A DNA stretch of 6,785 nt, from positions 1 through 6,785 of the forward strand of contig JAOZHK010000153.1 in the NCBI GenBank assembly GCA_026014905.1, given 5' to 3'. The translations under genes and the position numbers were made by a program. The notes under the pieces were generated by a model, which did no database searches, was not told the origin of the DNA, and saw only the letters and a program-made list of their open reading frames with translations. The DNA is from Candidatus Bathyarchaeota archaeon (lineage in GTDB: Archaea; Thermoproteota; Bathyarchaeia; RBG-16-48-13; GCA-020355125). Shown piece after piece: positions 1 to 4,868 of this stretch (positions are counted from its first letter, which is position 1; each line of letters begins with the position of its first letter).

Positions 1-189
1 TCGCTAATAAGCAACTAAGCGATTTATGCTATAGTACAGAACGACACATAGTAGGCCCGGCCCTGTGAGTACGCTCGTGCTCTTGCCAAAGCCCTGTTTG
101 ACACTTTCACTGTTTCCGTATTTGGCAGAATATCACTCAGTTACAAACTATATAGGGCAGCAGTGTAGGCTAGACACGCATAGAATCAG

Positions 190-196
190 AAAAAAA
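190..196 (-). terminator. Oligo-T terminator of the 205-456 gene
   Basis: Seven A on the plus strand read as T7 on the minus strand, about 9 nt past the stop codon of the 205-456 gene. There is no stem-loop, which fits archaeal intrinsic termination at a bare T tract. Confidence 0.45.
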
Positions 197-204
197 TGGG
201 TGCG

Positions 205-456
205 TTATTCGCTCCACTGCATATTCGAGAACTCGATCGCGGGTATCACACGCTGGGAAAAGTCTCGATTCTCGCACTCAAACGTATACATGACAAAGCC
301 ATCATACGAAAAGAAGTGCATTCGTCGCACATGATACATAATCTTTGGCTTTGCGATGGCGACAAGCTCTAAGAACTCTCGGCGACGGAATTTCACACGA
401 TACGAGCTCGTATGCTGAGCGGCGATTGCTGCTGTTGATGCACCTGCAACTGCCAT
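205..456 (-). CDS. Small conserved-looking hypothetical protein (83 aa)
   Basis: Not recognised by name and no function can be given. The protein opens with an Ala-rich stretch (MAVAGASTAAIAAQ), followed by a basic patch (RVKFRRREF, about residues 20-28). The rest is a compact globular domain with several aromatics (FFSYDGFVMYTFECE, about 48-62). From memory this layout resembles small archaeal proteins of 70-90 residues that start MAVAGA and carry a short alpha/beta domain; that resemblance was not searched. ATG at 456 is preferred: a TATA-like AATATATT lies about 30 nt upstream, and GAGTGAT just before the start is only a weak ribosome-site match. A T7 run follows the stop. The plus-strand frame over the same region (65-334) has no such context and is treated as a shadow. 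The gene is transcribed away from the cassette to its right. Confidence 0.6.
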   Translation of the reverse strand: MAVAGASTAAIAAQHTSSYRVKFRRREFLELVAIAKPKIMYHVRRMHFFSYDGFVMYTFECENRDFSQRVIPAIEFSNMQWSE

Positions 457-480
457 ATCTAATCACTCTTTCTCTGAATA

Positions 481-491
481 GAATATATTGT
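481..491 (-). promoter_or_regulatory. TATA-like box for the 205-456 gene
   Basis: On the minus strand this reads CAATATATTC, centred about 30 nt before the ATG at 456. The spacing would give a leaderless or very short-leader mRNA. Assigned by position and composition only. Confidence 0.35.
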
Positions 492-555
492 GAGTTGTAC
501 CTAAAGCCCTGTCGTAAGTAAACTATATAGACCTCATAAAATATAGAGCCCGATC

Positions 556-566
556 ACGTGCGCGTA
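556..566. repeat. CG-tract intergenic motif, ACGTGCGCGTA
   Basis: A variant of the alternating C/G motif that recurs between genes in this window (best copies at 626-636, 3529-3544, 3811-3824, 4316-4329, 6426-6436). It sits in the otherwise featureless AT-rich spacer 457-612 between two divergently oriented genes, where I see no further gene. Confidence 0.4.
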
Positions 567-612
567 CATGTAACCTACACCTGTCCCCAATATATCCTAC
601 ATAATTAATTGA

Positions 613-912
613 ACCTTATACCCCCACGCGCGCGTACAACGATATCAAGAAAAAGGGTATAAGCCGTTCTACACATTCCCGATAGGTGAGACCGTTATCA
701 AACTGATTCCTCAACGACCAGAACCCAATACGATGTATGCTGGATGCATGAATTTTAACATCAACGTTAACGATATCGCGTATACATGGGCAGTCACGAA
801 GAGCACACGTCTCTATCGCGAATTACTGGAAACTATGCAAAATGGCATCACGACACTCACTGTAATCCGTATCGGTCGCGGACTCGACACGCGATGGAGT
901 CTGAAAAACTAA
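613..912 (+). CDS. Cryptic small protein with no canonical start codon (up to 99 codons)
   Basis: The frame is open from just after a TGA at 610-612 to the TAA at 910-912. It encodes a sensible globular protein: YKPFYTFPIGETVIKLIPQR, then MNFNINVNDIAYTWAV, then YRELLETMQNG and a C-terminal strand TLTVIRIGRGLDTRW. It looks like a small beta-rich domain; I do not recognise a named family. The oddity is the start: there is no ATG, GTG or TTG between 613 and the ATG at 733, which would discard the first strands and leave 59 residues. A TTG at 609 lies in another frame and would join this one through a single-base indel in the CG tract at 626-636. Either the gene is 5'-damaged or it starts non-canonically. 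It runs in the same direction as the ATPase gene 73 bases downstream and is probably part of the same cassette. Confidence 0.55.
   Translation, partial: TLYPHARVQRYQEKGYKPFYTFPIGETVIKLIPQRPEPNTMYAGCMNFNINVNDIAYTWAVTKSTRLYRELLETMQNGITTLTVIRIGRGLDTRWSLKN
626..636. repeat. CG-tract motif ACGCGCGCGTA
   Basis: A clear copy of the alternating C/G motif. It falls where the 613-912 gene lacks a proper start, so it may have caused or marked the break in that frame. Confidence 0.45.
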
Positions 913-955
913 CCATACGACAACGCATTCTTTTCTCTAAAAGGTTACTTTGATG

Positions 956-965
956 TAACTATAGG
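956..965 (+). promoter_or_regulatory. Possible TATA box for the ATPase operon
   Basis: TAACTATAGG is centred about 25 nt before the GTG start at 986, suitable for leaderless transcription. The same spacer holds a GTTAC/GTAAC inverted repeat (945-960) and two similar words, AAAAGGTTACT and AAAAAGGGGTTACT, which might instead be an operator. Weak evidence. Confidence 0.25.
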
Positions 966-985
966 CTGGAAAAAGGGGTTACTCT

Positions 986-1777
986 GTGATTAACATCGAA
1001 CCACTGCAAATCATGATCGAATGCGCACTCATTAGCCCATATATCAAAGACGAGAAGCCTTTATCACTCCTGATTGTCGCGAAACCCGAATCCGGCAAAT
1101 CGAGCGCGATGAAGCAATATCGCGAAACACAAGGCGTCATCTACCTCACGGATTGCACAGCGTATGGAATCACTCGCGATGTGTTGCCAAAAATTGTTGC
1201 AGGTGACGTCAAAACCATTATGATTCCTGACCTTATCACGCCACTATCAAAGCAGACCAAGACGCGACAAAGTTTCGTTGCGTTTCTCAATAACCTCATC
1301 GAAGAAGGTGTTGCGAAAATTACCACGTATAGCACAGTGTGGAATAAAGATGCCAACGCGAACATCATCTCCGCGGTAACCGATGACGCGTTACGGGATG
1401 CACGACATGGCTGGGCAAAAATGGGGTTTCTCTCGCGATTCATTATTTTCAGCTATTCATACACGCTCTCTGCAGTTATGGAGATTCTCAACAGCTACTC
1501 AATTCATGGACATGCCCTCAATACCATGACACTTAACTTACCTAAAACGCAGGTTACCATCGACTTACCCCATGACATAGCGAATCAACTCAACCCGATC
1601 GCCATGAAAATTGGTGAGCAATTTCGTCTCTACGGGTTTCGCGCGAAAATCAACTTTCGCTGTCTCTTGAAGTGTCTCGCGTATCGCAATGGGAAACGAC
1701 ACACGGTCACAGACACGGATTTTCAACTCTTGCTCAAGTTAGCAGATTTCATGAATTTCGACTATAACTCCATCTAG
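986..1777 (+). CDS. P-loop ATPase (AAA+-like), 263 aa
   Basis: A likely ATP-hydrolysing protein of a mobile or plasmid-type cassette. Residues 32-39 (AKPESGKS) match the Walker A pattern AxxxxGKS after a hydrophobic strand. A Walker B-like strand is TIMIPD at 77-82. TDCTAYG (55-61) and the helix FLNNLIEEGV (100-109) fill the core. MGFLSRF (146-152) carries an arginine positioned like a sensor or finger residue. The C-terminal 60 residues (FRCLLKCLAYRNG, then VTDTDFQLLLKLADFMNF) look like a helical lid or winged-helix end, as in AAA+ replication ATPases. At about 260 residues there is no room for a full helicase. The GTG start follows AAAAAGGGG, a poor Shine-Dalgarno, and fits leaderless initiation. 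The stop is one base from the next start, so the genes are probably cotranscribed. From memory it resembles unnamed ATPases of archaeal metagenomes. ATPase fold: fairly sure; role in replication or partition: inference. Confidence 0.75.
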   Translation: MINIEPLQIMIECALISPYIKDEKPLSLLIVAKPESGKSSAMKQYRETQGVIYLTDCTAYGITRDVLPKIVAGDVKTIMIPDLITPLSKQTKTRQSFVAFLNNLIEEGVAKITTYSTVWNKDANANIISAVTDDALRDARHGWAKMGFLSRFIIFSYSYTLSAVMEILNSYSIHGHALNTMTLNLPKTQVTIDLPHDIANQLNPIAMKIGEQFRLYGFRAKINFRCLLKCLAYRNGKRHTVTDTDFQLLLKLADFMNFDYNSI

Positions 1778-1778
1778 C

Positions 1779-2096
1779 GTGAATGTCATGGTTAAAACCA
1801 TCGCCGTGTATGGGAGCTACGTTGCACAGATTCCCGTTCGACAACGCTATTGGATTCGACGCGTGGACGGGATTAAACAGCGATATTGGAAAACGACGAC
1901 ACGACGAAAGCGTGTGATCGGCAAGGGTCGTTATGAATTTTATGGGTCAGGACGCGATCTGTATCGTGCGATTGTGAAATCGCACCGTGTGGTTCCGAAA
2001 GGGTATGTGGACGTGTCAGCAGAAGAGTTTCTTCGCGATCCTGAACGATATGGATATCGAGGCTACTGGCTTGATCGAGACGTTGAATCCGGGTAA
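1779..2096 (+). CDS. Small basic protein, possible nucleic-acid binder (105 aa)
   Basis: Not a named family that I recognise. The protein is very rich in Arg, Lys and aromatic residues. Two copies of an RQRYW/KQRYW word (about residues 21-25 and 33-37) are followed by a strongly basic run TTTRRKRVIGKGRYEFYG (39-56). The C-terminal half is more ordinary (VVPKGYVDVSAEEFLRDPERYG). Such charge suggests DNA or RNA binding, but this is inference. It starts with GTG one base after the ATPase stop; an ATG three codons later (1788) is an equally good start. The 3' end overlaps the next gene by 47 bases, so the three genes read as one operon. From memory, similar short proteins sit beside this type of ATPase in archaeal genomes; not searched. 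Confidence 0.65.
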   Translation: MNVMVKTIAVYGSYVAQIPVRQRYWIRRVDGIKQRYWKTTTRRKRVIGKGRYEFYGSGRDLYRAIVKSHRVVPKGYVDVSAEEFLRDPERYGYRGYWLDRDVESG

Positions 2097-2502
2097 TCCA
2101 ACTCTCGGATGCACAGATGACGAAACGGTTATGCTGGATTTTGATAATACGTCGTTTGCTGACGTTCTTGTGTATGCTCAACCGGCGTTGAAACATTTCC
2201 GTTTACAGGGTTTCATTATTTTAGAATCTAGCGACGAGAATTATCATGTCGTCTTTGATCGCAAAGTGTCATGGTCAGAGAATATTCAGATCGTCGCGTG
2301 GGTTTCGTTAATTGCTCAACATGACGGATTGTTGAAGTGGTTTCGCATGCAGCGTATCAAACAATCCTCGACCTTACGCGTCTCCGCCAAGCACGATAAA
2401 CCTATGCCACGTATCGTCGCGCGTGTTAGTGAACAGCATCAGCAACTAGCCTCATTCATGGAGTATCGCGCATTTCTTCAAACCATAGATTTCGAGCCTT
2501 GA
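2050..2502 (+). CDS. Primase-like (AEP-like) protein, 150 aa
   Basis: The order of motifs resembles the catalytic core of archaeo-eukaryotic primases and related Rep proteins. A hydrophobic strand ends in an acidic pair (VMLDFD, residues 27-32), a second strand is followed by the histidine motif (ENYHVVFDR, 63-71), and a later basic strand (STLRVSAK, 107-114) could supply the nucleotide-contacting Arg/Lys. The known family pattern is DxD, sxH, then a third basic or acidic motif; the third is not clear here and the protein is shorter than a typical primase-polymerase, so the call is tentative. The frame is open further upstream (GTG at 1987), but ATG at 2050 is chosen because it limits overlap with the preceding gene to 47 bases and leaves about 20 residues before the conserved-looking part. 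It is the last gene before the gene-free region with phased repeats, where a replication initiator would be expected. Confidence 0.6.
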   Translation: MDIEATGLIETLNPGNPTLGCTDDETVMLDFDNTSFADVLVYAQPALKHFRLQGFIILESSDENYHVVFDRKVSWSENIQIVAWVSLIAQHDGLLKWFRMQRIKQSSTLRVSAKHDKPMPRIVARVSEQHQQLASFMEYRAFLQTIDFEP

Positions 2503-2576
2503 AATAACGCGAACACAACGCGGGTACATCGCAGGATACACACGAAGGGATATCCGGTAGGATTAACGAGTGACAC

Positions 2577-2602
2577 GCGAATGATTAGCGAAGGAAATGC
2601 GA
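2577..2602. repeat. Three phased GCGA words before the main array
   Basis: GCGA occurs at 2577, 2588 and 2599, exactly 11 bases apart, and leads directly into the GTTTC-type array. It may be a degenerate outer part of the same structure; alone it would be weak. Confidence 0.3.
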
Positions 2603-2760
2603 CGATTTTCGTAGTTTTTCTCAAGTTTTCGCTTTTTGAAGTTTAGTTTCATTATGTTTGAAGTATGTTCAGTTATGTTCCGATCAAGTTTCATCGTAGT
2701 TTCAGTAAGCTTTCACTAAGTTGACACTCAGTTTCTTTGAGTTCCGTTATGTTATTTTCA
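2601..2760 (+). repeat. Phased repeat array 1: GTTTC/GTTC words every 10-12 bp
   Basis: About 14-15 imperfect units end in TTTTC, GTTTC, GTTTG or GTTC. The words end at about 2610, 2620, 2630, 2650, 2660, 2670, 2680, 2692, 2703, 2714, 2735 and 2745, with degenerate units filling 2640 and 2725. The common unit is roughly NNNWAGTTTC, with some units NNTATGTTC. The spacing is one DNA helical turn and not a multiple of three, so the region is not coding. Phased T tracts would bend the DNA, and the words could be binding sites on one face for a cooperative protein. It lies just downstream of the ATPase/primase-like operon and suits an origin or partition site; function is inferred. Confidence 0.7.
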
Positions 2761-2789
2761 CTATCATGCATTCTTGATTATTTTTAAAG

Positions 2790-2840
2790 GATGATGCAAG
2801 ATTTCCTCCAGCACATTCAAAGCAATAACAAAGCATCATC
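2790..2840. repeat. 8-bp inverted repeat GATGATGC ... GCATCATC
   Basis: GATGATGC (2790-2797) and its exact complement GCATCATC (2833-2840) are 35 bases apart. They straddle the start of the second phased array, next to an AT-rich stretch (TTGATTATTTTTAAAGG, about 2774-2790) that could unwind easily. Confidence 0.35.
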
Positions 2841-2908
2841 AAAGCAACACCTAGCAAGCGTATAGCATTCCTAGAGCATAATCAAGCATAATGAAGTGAA
2901 ATGACGCA
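2810..2908 (+). repeat. Phased repeat array 2: AGCA words every 10-11 bp
   Basis: AGCA occurs at 2810, 2821, 2832, 2843, 2853, 2864, 2875 and 2885, at intervals of 11, 11, 11, 10, 11, 11 and 10. Degenerate copies follow at 2895 (AGTG) and 2905 (CGCA). Units are like AGCATAATCA or AGCATCATCAA. The motif is different from that of array 1, with about 50 AT-rich bases between the arrays. Eight exact words in one helical phase are very unlikely by chance and suggest an iteron-like protein-binding array. Confidence 0.75.
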
Positions 2909-2951
2909 AATTGTGAAATTTAACATCTTACCCAATATTCAATCAGGAATG

Positions 2952-2965
2952 TTCGCGTGCGCGAA
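2952..2965. repeat. Near-palindrome TTCGCG-TG-CGCGAA
   Basis: Six-base arms, TTCGCG and CGCGAA, are perfectly complementary around a TG centre. It is related to the intergenic CG-tract family and lies between the AGCA array and the promoter of the first VOC gene. It could be an operator or a CG-tract element. Beyond this and the arrays, I see no gene between 2503 and 3067. Confidence 0.4.
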
Positions 2966-3033
2966 TTATTCATGCTTTATTACTTTCTGAATTTGGAATC
3001 GCGAACTACTGTGTATACAATACGTTTCAGGAA

Positions 3034-3043
3034 TCTTTAAGGG
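3034..3043 (+). promoter_or_regulatory. Possible TATA box for the first VOC gene
   Basis: TCTTTAAGGG is centred about 30 nt before the ATG at 3068, as expected for a leaderless or short-leader archaeal promoter. No good Shine-Dalgarno precedes the ATG. Confidence 0.3.
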
Positions 3044-3067
3044 AAACAATCGACTGAAATTCAGGTC

Positions 3068-3457
3068 ATGAAGGCAAAGTTTTGTTATACTGGCATTCGA
3101 GTCAAGGATTTACAAGAATCCATTGACTTTTATGTGAATATATTAGGCATGACGTTGAAGTCGCGTCATAAGATTGAACAAACAAAGGGCGAGATTGCGT
3201 ATTTAACGAGTGGTGATGACGACTTTGAGCTGGAACTGAATTACTATGAACAGGAAAGTCCTCATTACACTCCGTATGTTGTCGGTGAAGGGCTAGATCA
3301 CCTAGCGTTTGTCGTTGAGAATAAGACAGATGCATTACAGGAAGCAGCGCGTTTGGGTTATCCTTGTATTTGCGAGATCCACGCAGGCGAGAGTTGGTGG
3401 GTATATATTGAAGACCCGAATGGCATTTGGATCGAATTTATCGAGCGCGCTAGCTAG
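3068..3457 (+). CDS. VOC-superfamily protein (glyoxalase/dioxygenase fold), copy 1, 129 aa
   Basis: A single vicinal-oxygen-chelate domain pair, the usual length for glyoxalase I-like proteins. The N-terminal module has YTGIRVKDLQESIDFYVNIL (residues 7-26) and LELNYY (55-60); the C-terminal module has GEGLDHLAF (73-81) and YIEDPNGIWIEF (113-124). Compared with E. coli glyoxalase I, the metal ligands E56, H78 and E123 are in place. The first ligand, histidine in that enzyme, is tyrosine here (Y7), so the metal site is incomplete or altered and glyoxalase activity cannot be assumed. The substrate is unknown; VOC members act on methylglyoxal adducts, antibiotics, catechols or epimers. The start is fixed by alignment with the second copy. 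It faces its paralogue tail to tail. The last two codons and stop form GCTAGCTAG, part of a local repeat family. Confidence 0.9.
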   Translation: MKAKFCYTGIRVKDLQESIDFYVNILGMTLKSRHKIEQTKGEIAYLTSGDDDFELELNYYEQESPHYTPYVVGEGLDHLAFVVENKTDALQEAARLGYPCICEIHAGESWWVYIEDPNGIWIEFIERAS

Positions 3458-3475
3458 TTAGTTAGCAACGTGTTT
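3449..3475 (+). repeat. CTAG-rich cluster at the end of VOC copy 1
   Basis: GCTAGCTAG covers the last two sense codons and the stop. It is followed by a run of TTAGTTAGC-like words (GTTAGTTAGCAACG, then TTTAGTTAGCC slightly further on). It belongs to the CTAG word family scattered over 3449-3768, 4349-4358 and 6303-6417. Confidence 0.5.
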
Positions 3476-3528
3476 AGTTAGCCAAGCATAAGACGCGTGT
3501 AAGTGACAGGTTAGTTTTGCGGAAGGGG

Positions 3529-3544
3529 ATACGCGCGCGCGTAT
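3529..3544. repeat. Perfect 16-bp CG palindrome ATACGCGCGCGCGTAT
   Basis: A self-complementary alternating purine/pyrimidine tract about 70 bases after the stop of VOC copy 1. It is the most perfect member of the CG-tract family. Such alternating CG tracts can adopt Z-DNA or a cruciform; a role in termination or protein binding is conjecture. Confidence 0.6.
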
Positions 3545-3590
3545 ATTTCTCTCCCAATTAACCTCACAAAGTGATGATATAAATTTTTTA

Positions 3591-3768
3591 GCTAGCTAGC
3601 TTGCACTTGGGTTATCACAACAACAAGCATTAGTAGCACTGCGCTTGAGTCTAAGCCGACGGACATCAGAATCCGACATCCACCATGCTTTACAGCTTAT
3701 CATTCAAAGCTAGCAAGCTAGTTGAGTTATTCAGTTTGGGTTTGGGGTTAATGCTCGGCTAGCTTGCG
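3591..3768. repeat. GCTAGCTTGC word family, three copies in both orientations
   Basis: GCTAGCTAGCTTGC lies at 3591-3604. The reverse form GCTAGCAAGCTAG lies at 3709-3721, and GCTAGCTTGC again at 3758-3767. The inverted copies can pair across about 110 bases. The first is preceded by T6 (3584-3589). The gene-free stretch 3458-3844 between the two convergent VOC genes contains these words and two CG tracts; I see no gene or RNA gene in it. Confidence 0.5.
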
Positions 3769-3810
3769 AAAAACCAACGAAGTCAACGCTTAGTTTATGG
3801 AGTCACTTTA

Positions 3811-3824
3811 ACGCGCGTGCGTAC
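3811..3824. repeat. CG-tract motif ACGCGCGTGCGTAC
   Basis: A copy of the alternating C/G family, about 20 bases past the stop of the minus-strand VOC gene. The placement downstream of a 3' end matches the copies at 3529, 4316 and 6426. Confidence 0.45.
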
Positions 3825-3844
3825 CCAAACCCAATGAAATCCAA

Positions 3845-4222
3845 TTAGGTAAGTTCGATCCAGATGCCATTTGGATCTTCGATATAGGCCCATCGACCAT
3901 GTCGGGTTTTAACTTCCAAAATACAGGGATATCCTAATCGCTTAGCCTCGTTCAATGCATCATCGAGGTTCTCGACTTTAAAAGCGATGTGATCGAGTCC
4001 TTCGCCTACTGCATACGGGGCATAGTATGGGCTATCGAGTTCATAGTAATTGAGTTCAAGTCCTACGTCGACGCCTTTACTCTTTAAGATGGCAATCTCA
4101 CCTTTTGTCTCCTCGACCTTAAACGGTCCCTCAAGATCCATTCCTAGCACGTTGACATAGAAGTTAATAGATTCTTGGAGGTCTTTAACGCGTATTCCCA
4201 CATAAAAAAAACTCGTCTTCAT
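3845..4222 (-). CDS. VOC-superfamily protein (glyoxalase/dioxygenase fold), copy 2, 125 aa
   Basis: A paralogue of the 3068-3457 protein. My ungapped hand alignment gives about 83 identical residues of 125, with the main differences at 31-34, 49-54 and 104-110, loops that could shape the substrate pocket. The ligand pattern is the same: Y7 in place of the usual first histidine, then E56, H78 and E123. The substrate is unknown. The frame extends to an ATG at 4246, but that ATG overlaps the presumed TATA box (4246-4254) and would add eight residues absent from copy 1; ATG at 4222 gives a start matching copy 1 (MKTSFFYVGIRV versus MKAKFCYTGIRV). No Shine-Dalgarno is visible, so the mRNA is probably leaderless. 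The tail-to-tail arrangement with copy 1 suggests an inverted duplication followed by divergence, or two genes kept together for related jobs. Confidence 0.9.
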   Translation of the reverse strand: MKTSFFYVGIRVKDLQESINFYVNVLGMDLEGPFKVEETKGEIAILKSKGVDVGLELNYYELDSPYYAPYAVGEGLDHIAFKVENLDDALNEAKRLGYPCILEVKTRHGRWAYIEDPNGIWIELT

Positions 4223-4245
4223 ATACTGTATAAAATGGAACAGCA

Positions 4246-4254
4246 TTTTTATAG
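4246..4254 (-). promoter_or_regulatory. TATA box for VOC copy 2
   Basis: The minus strand reads CTATAAAAA, centred about 28 nt before the ATG at 4222. This is a good archaeal TATA box and implies a leaderless mRNA. It supports the start at 4222 rather than 4246. Confidence 0.5.
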
Positions 4255-4315
4255 TTGACTAACATGTGTTGCGCGCATGCTTCTCTTTCTGTTCTAAGAA
4301 ACTTTGCAAACAGTA

Positions 4316-4329
4316 ACGCGCGCGCGTAC
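4316..4329. repeat. CG-tract motif ACGCGCGCGCGTAC
   Basis: A long alternating C/G tract about 20 bases past the stop of the zinc-ribbon gene on the minus strand. A shorter related piece (TGCGCGCATGC) is at 4270-4280, between this tract and the VOC copy 2 promoter. Confidence 0.5.
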
Positions 4330-4346
4330 TTAGAGTTGATGTGTTC

Positions 4347-4358
4347 CTAGCTAGCTTG
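4347..4358. repeat. CTAGCTAGCTTG word overlapping the zinc-ribbon stop
   Basis: The plus strand reads CTAGCTAGCTTG, the same word as at 3592-3603. Here it encodes the last codons and stop of the zinc-ribbon gene on the minus strand. Confidence 0.5.
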
Positions 4359-4685
4359 GAGTTTAGTTCCACATTTAAAACAGAAATTCGTTCCCTTCTG
4401 GTTTTGCTCACTACAGCTTGTGCAACTCACCAGTTCGTGTGCAGGAGTTTTCTCGACTTCTCCCTTTATTCGACGGACTGCATTTTCGAGTTCTCGACCA
4501 GCTATTGTAAACGCTTTCTCCAGTTCCTCACCAATGCGCTCAGCTGCTGATTCAAGATCGTCTTCCCAATTACGCTGTCTCGGAATGGGGATGTTTGCTT
4601 CCGCCCCTATAATGGTTCTGATGCCACATTTCGGACAGAAATTTGTGTTGTCTGGAATCTCTTGGCCACAATGAGAACAAAACAT
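4347..4685 (-). CDS. Double zinc-ribbon protein with central helix (112 aa)
   Basis: Two zinc ribbons flank a helical middle. The N-terminal ribbon has CSHC (residues 3-6) and CPKC (17-20); the C-terminal ribbon has CTSC (88-91) and CFKC (102-105). Each can bind one zinc through four cysteines. Residues about 36-82 (DDLESAAERIGEELEKAF, then AGRELENAVRRIKGEVEK) are charged and heptad-like, probably a long helix or coiled coil that could mediate dimerisation. This architecture is common in archaeal proteins annotated only as zinc-ribbon domain proteins; the role is unknown, and binding to nucleic acid or protein is a guess. A TTG two codons upstream (4691) is in frame, but ATG at 4685 places the ribbon directly at the N terminus as is usual. 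The gene ends GCT AGC TAG, identical in sequence to the end of the unrelated VOC copy 1. Confidence 0.85.
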   Translation of the reverse strand: MFCSHCGQEIPDNTNFCPKCGIRTIIGAEANIPIPRQRNWEDDLESAAERIGEELEKAFTIAGRELENAVRRIKGEVEKTPAHELVSCTSCSEQNQKGTNFCFKCGTKLQAS

Positions 4686-4734
4686 GTTCAATACATCCCT
4701 ATATTACCAATATCACGTTGTGTATGTACGAATC

Positions 4735-4747
4735 ACCTTATTATAGG
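4735..4747 (-). promoter_or_regulatory. Possible TATA box for the zinc-ribbon gene
   Basis: The minus strand reads CCTATAATAAGGT, which would place the transcript start about 30 nt before the ATG at 4685. A second candidate, TAATATAG at 4699-4706, is too close to the start for a leaderless transcript. Low confidence. Confidence 0.25.
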
Positions 4748-4843
4748 ATTTTCGATAGCTATTTAGACAGAAGCAGGATTCGAGTACGCGACGGAAGTTG
4801 AGGGGAAGAAGATCTTTAGAAAACGCAAGCAGTTGAGATTAAT

Positions 4844-4851
4844 AAAAAAAA
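4844..4851 (-). terminator. Oligo-T terminator of the 4869-5168 gene
   Basis: Eight A on the plus strand read as T8 on the minus strand, about 17 nt past the stop codon of the hypothetical gene. There is no stem-loop, consistent with archaeal termination, and it supports this minus-strand gene being real. Confidence 0.5.
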
Positions 4852-4868
4852 GGGAAATGATGGTGTAT

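Noticed and set aside
65..334. Plus-strand frame of 89 codons
   Set aside because: It overlaps the minus-strand 205-456 gene, which has a TATA-like box, a conserved-looking domain and a T7 terminator. The plus frame has low-complexity, antisense-like content and no ribosome site.
1141..1443. Minus-strand frame of 100 codons inside the ATPase gene
   Set aside because: Antisense shadow of the Walker-motif coding frame; no domain of its own.
1873..2196. Minus-strand frame of 107 codons
   Set aside because: Lies opposite two overlapping genes of the operon and encodes no recognisable motif.
2601..2908. CRISPR array
   Set aside because: The units are 10-11 bp without separate 30-40 bp spacers or long conserved repeats, so this is a phased short-word array, not CRISPR.
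3571..3577. C box (GTGATGA) of a C/D guide RNA
   Set aside because: No matching D box or C'/D' pair was found at the right distance.
4420..4674. Plus-strand Ser-rich frames over the zinc-ribbon gene (also 4341-4550)
   Set aside because: Antisense to the paired CxxC motifs; the Ser/Cys richness is the mirror of the coding strand.
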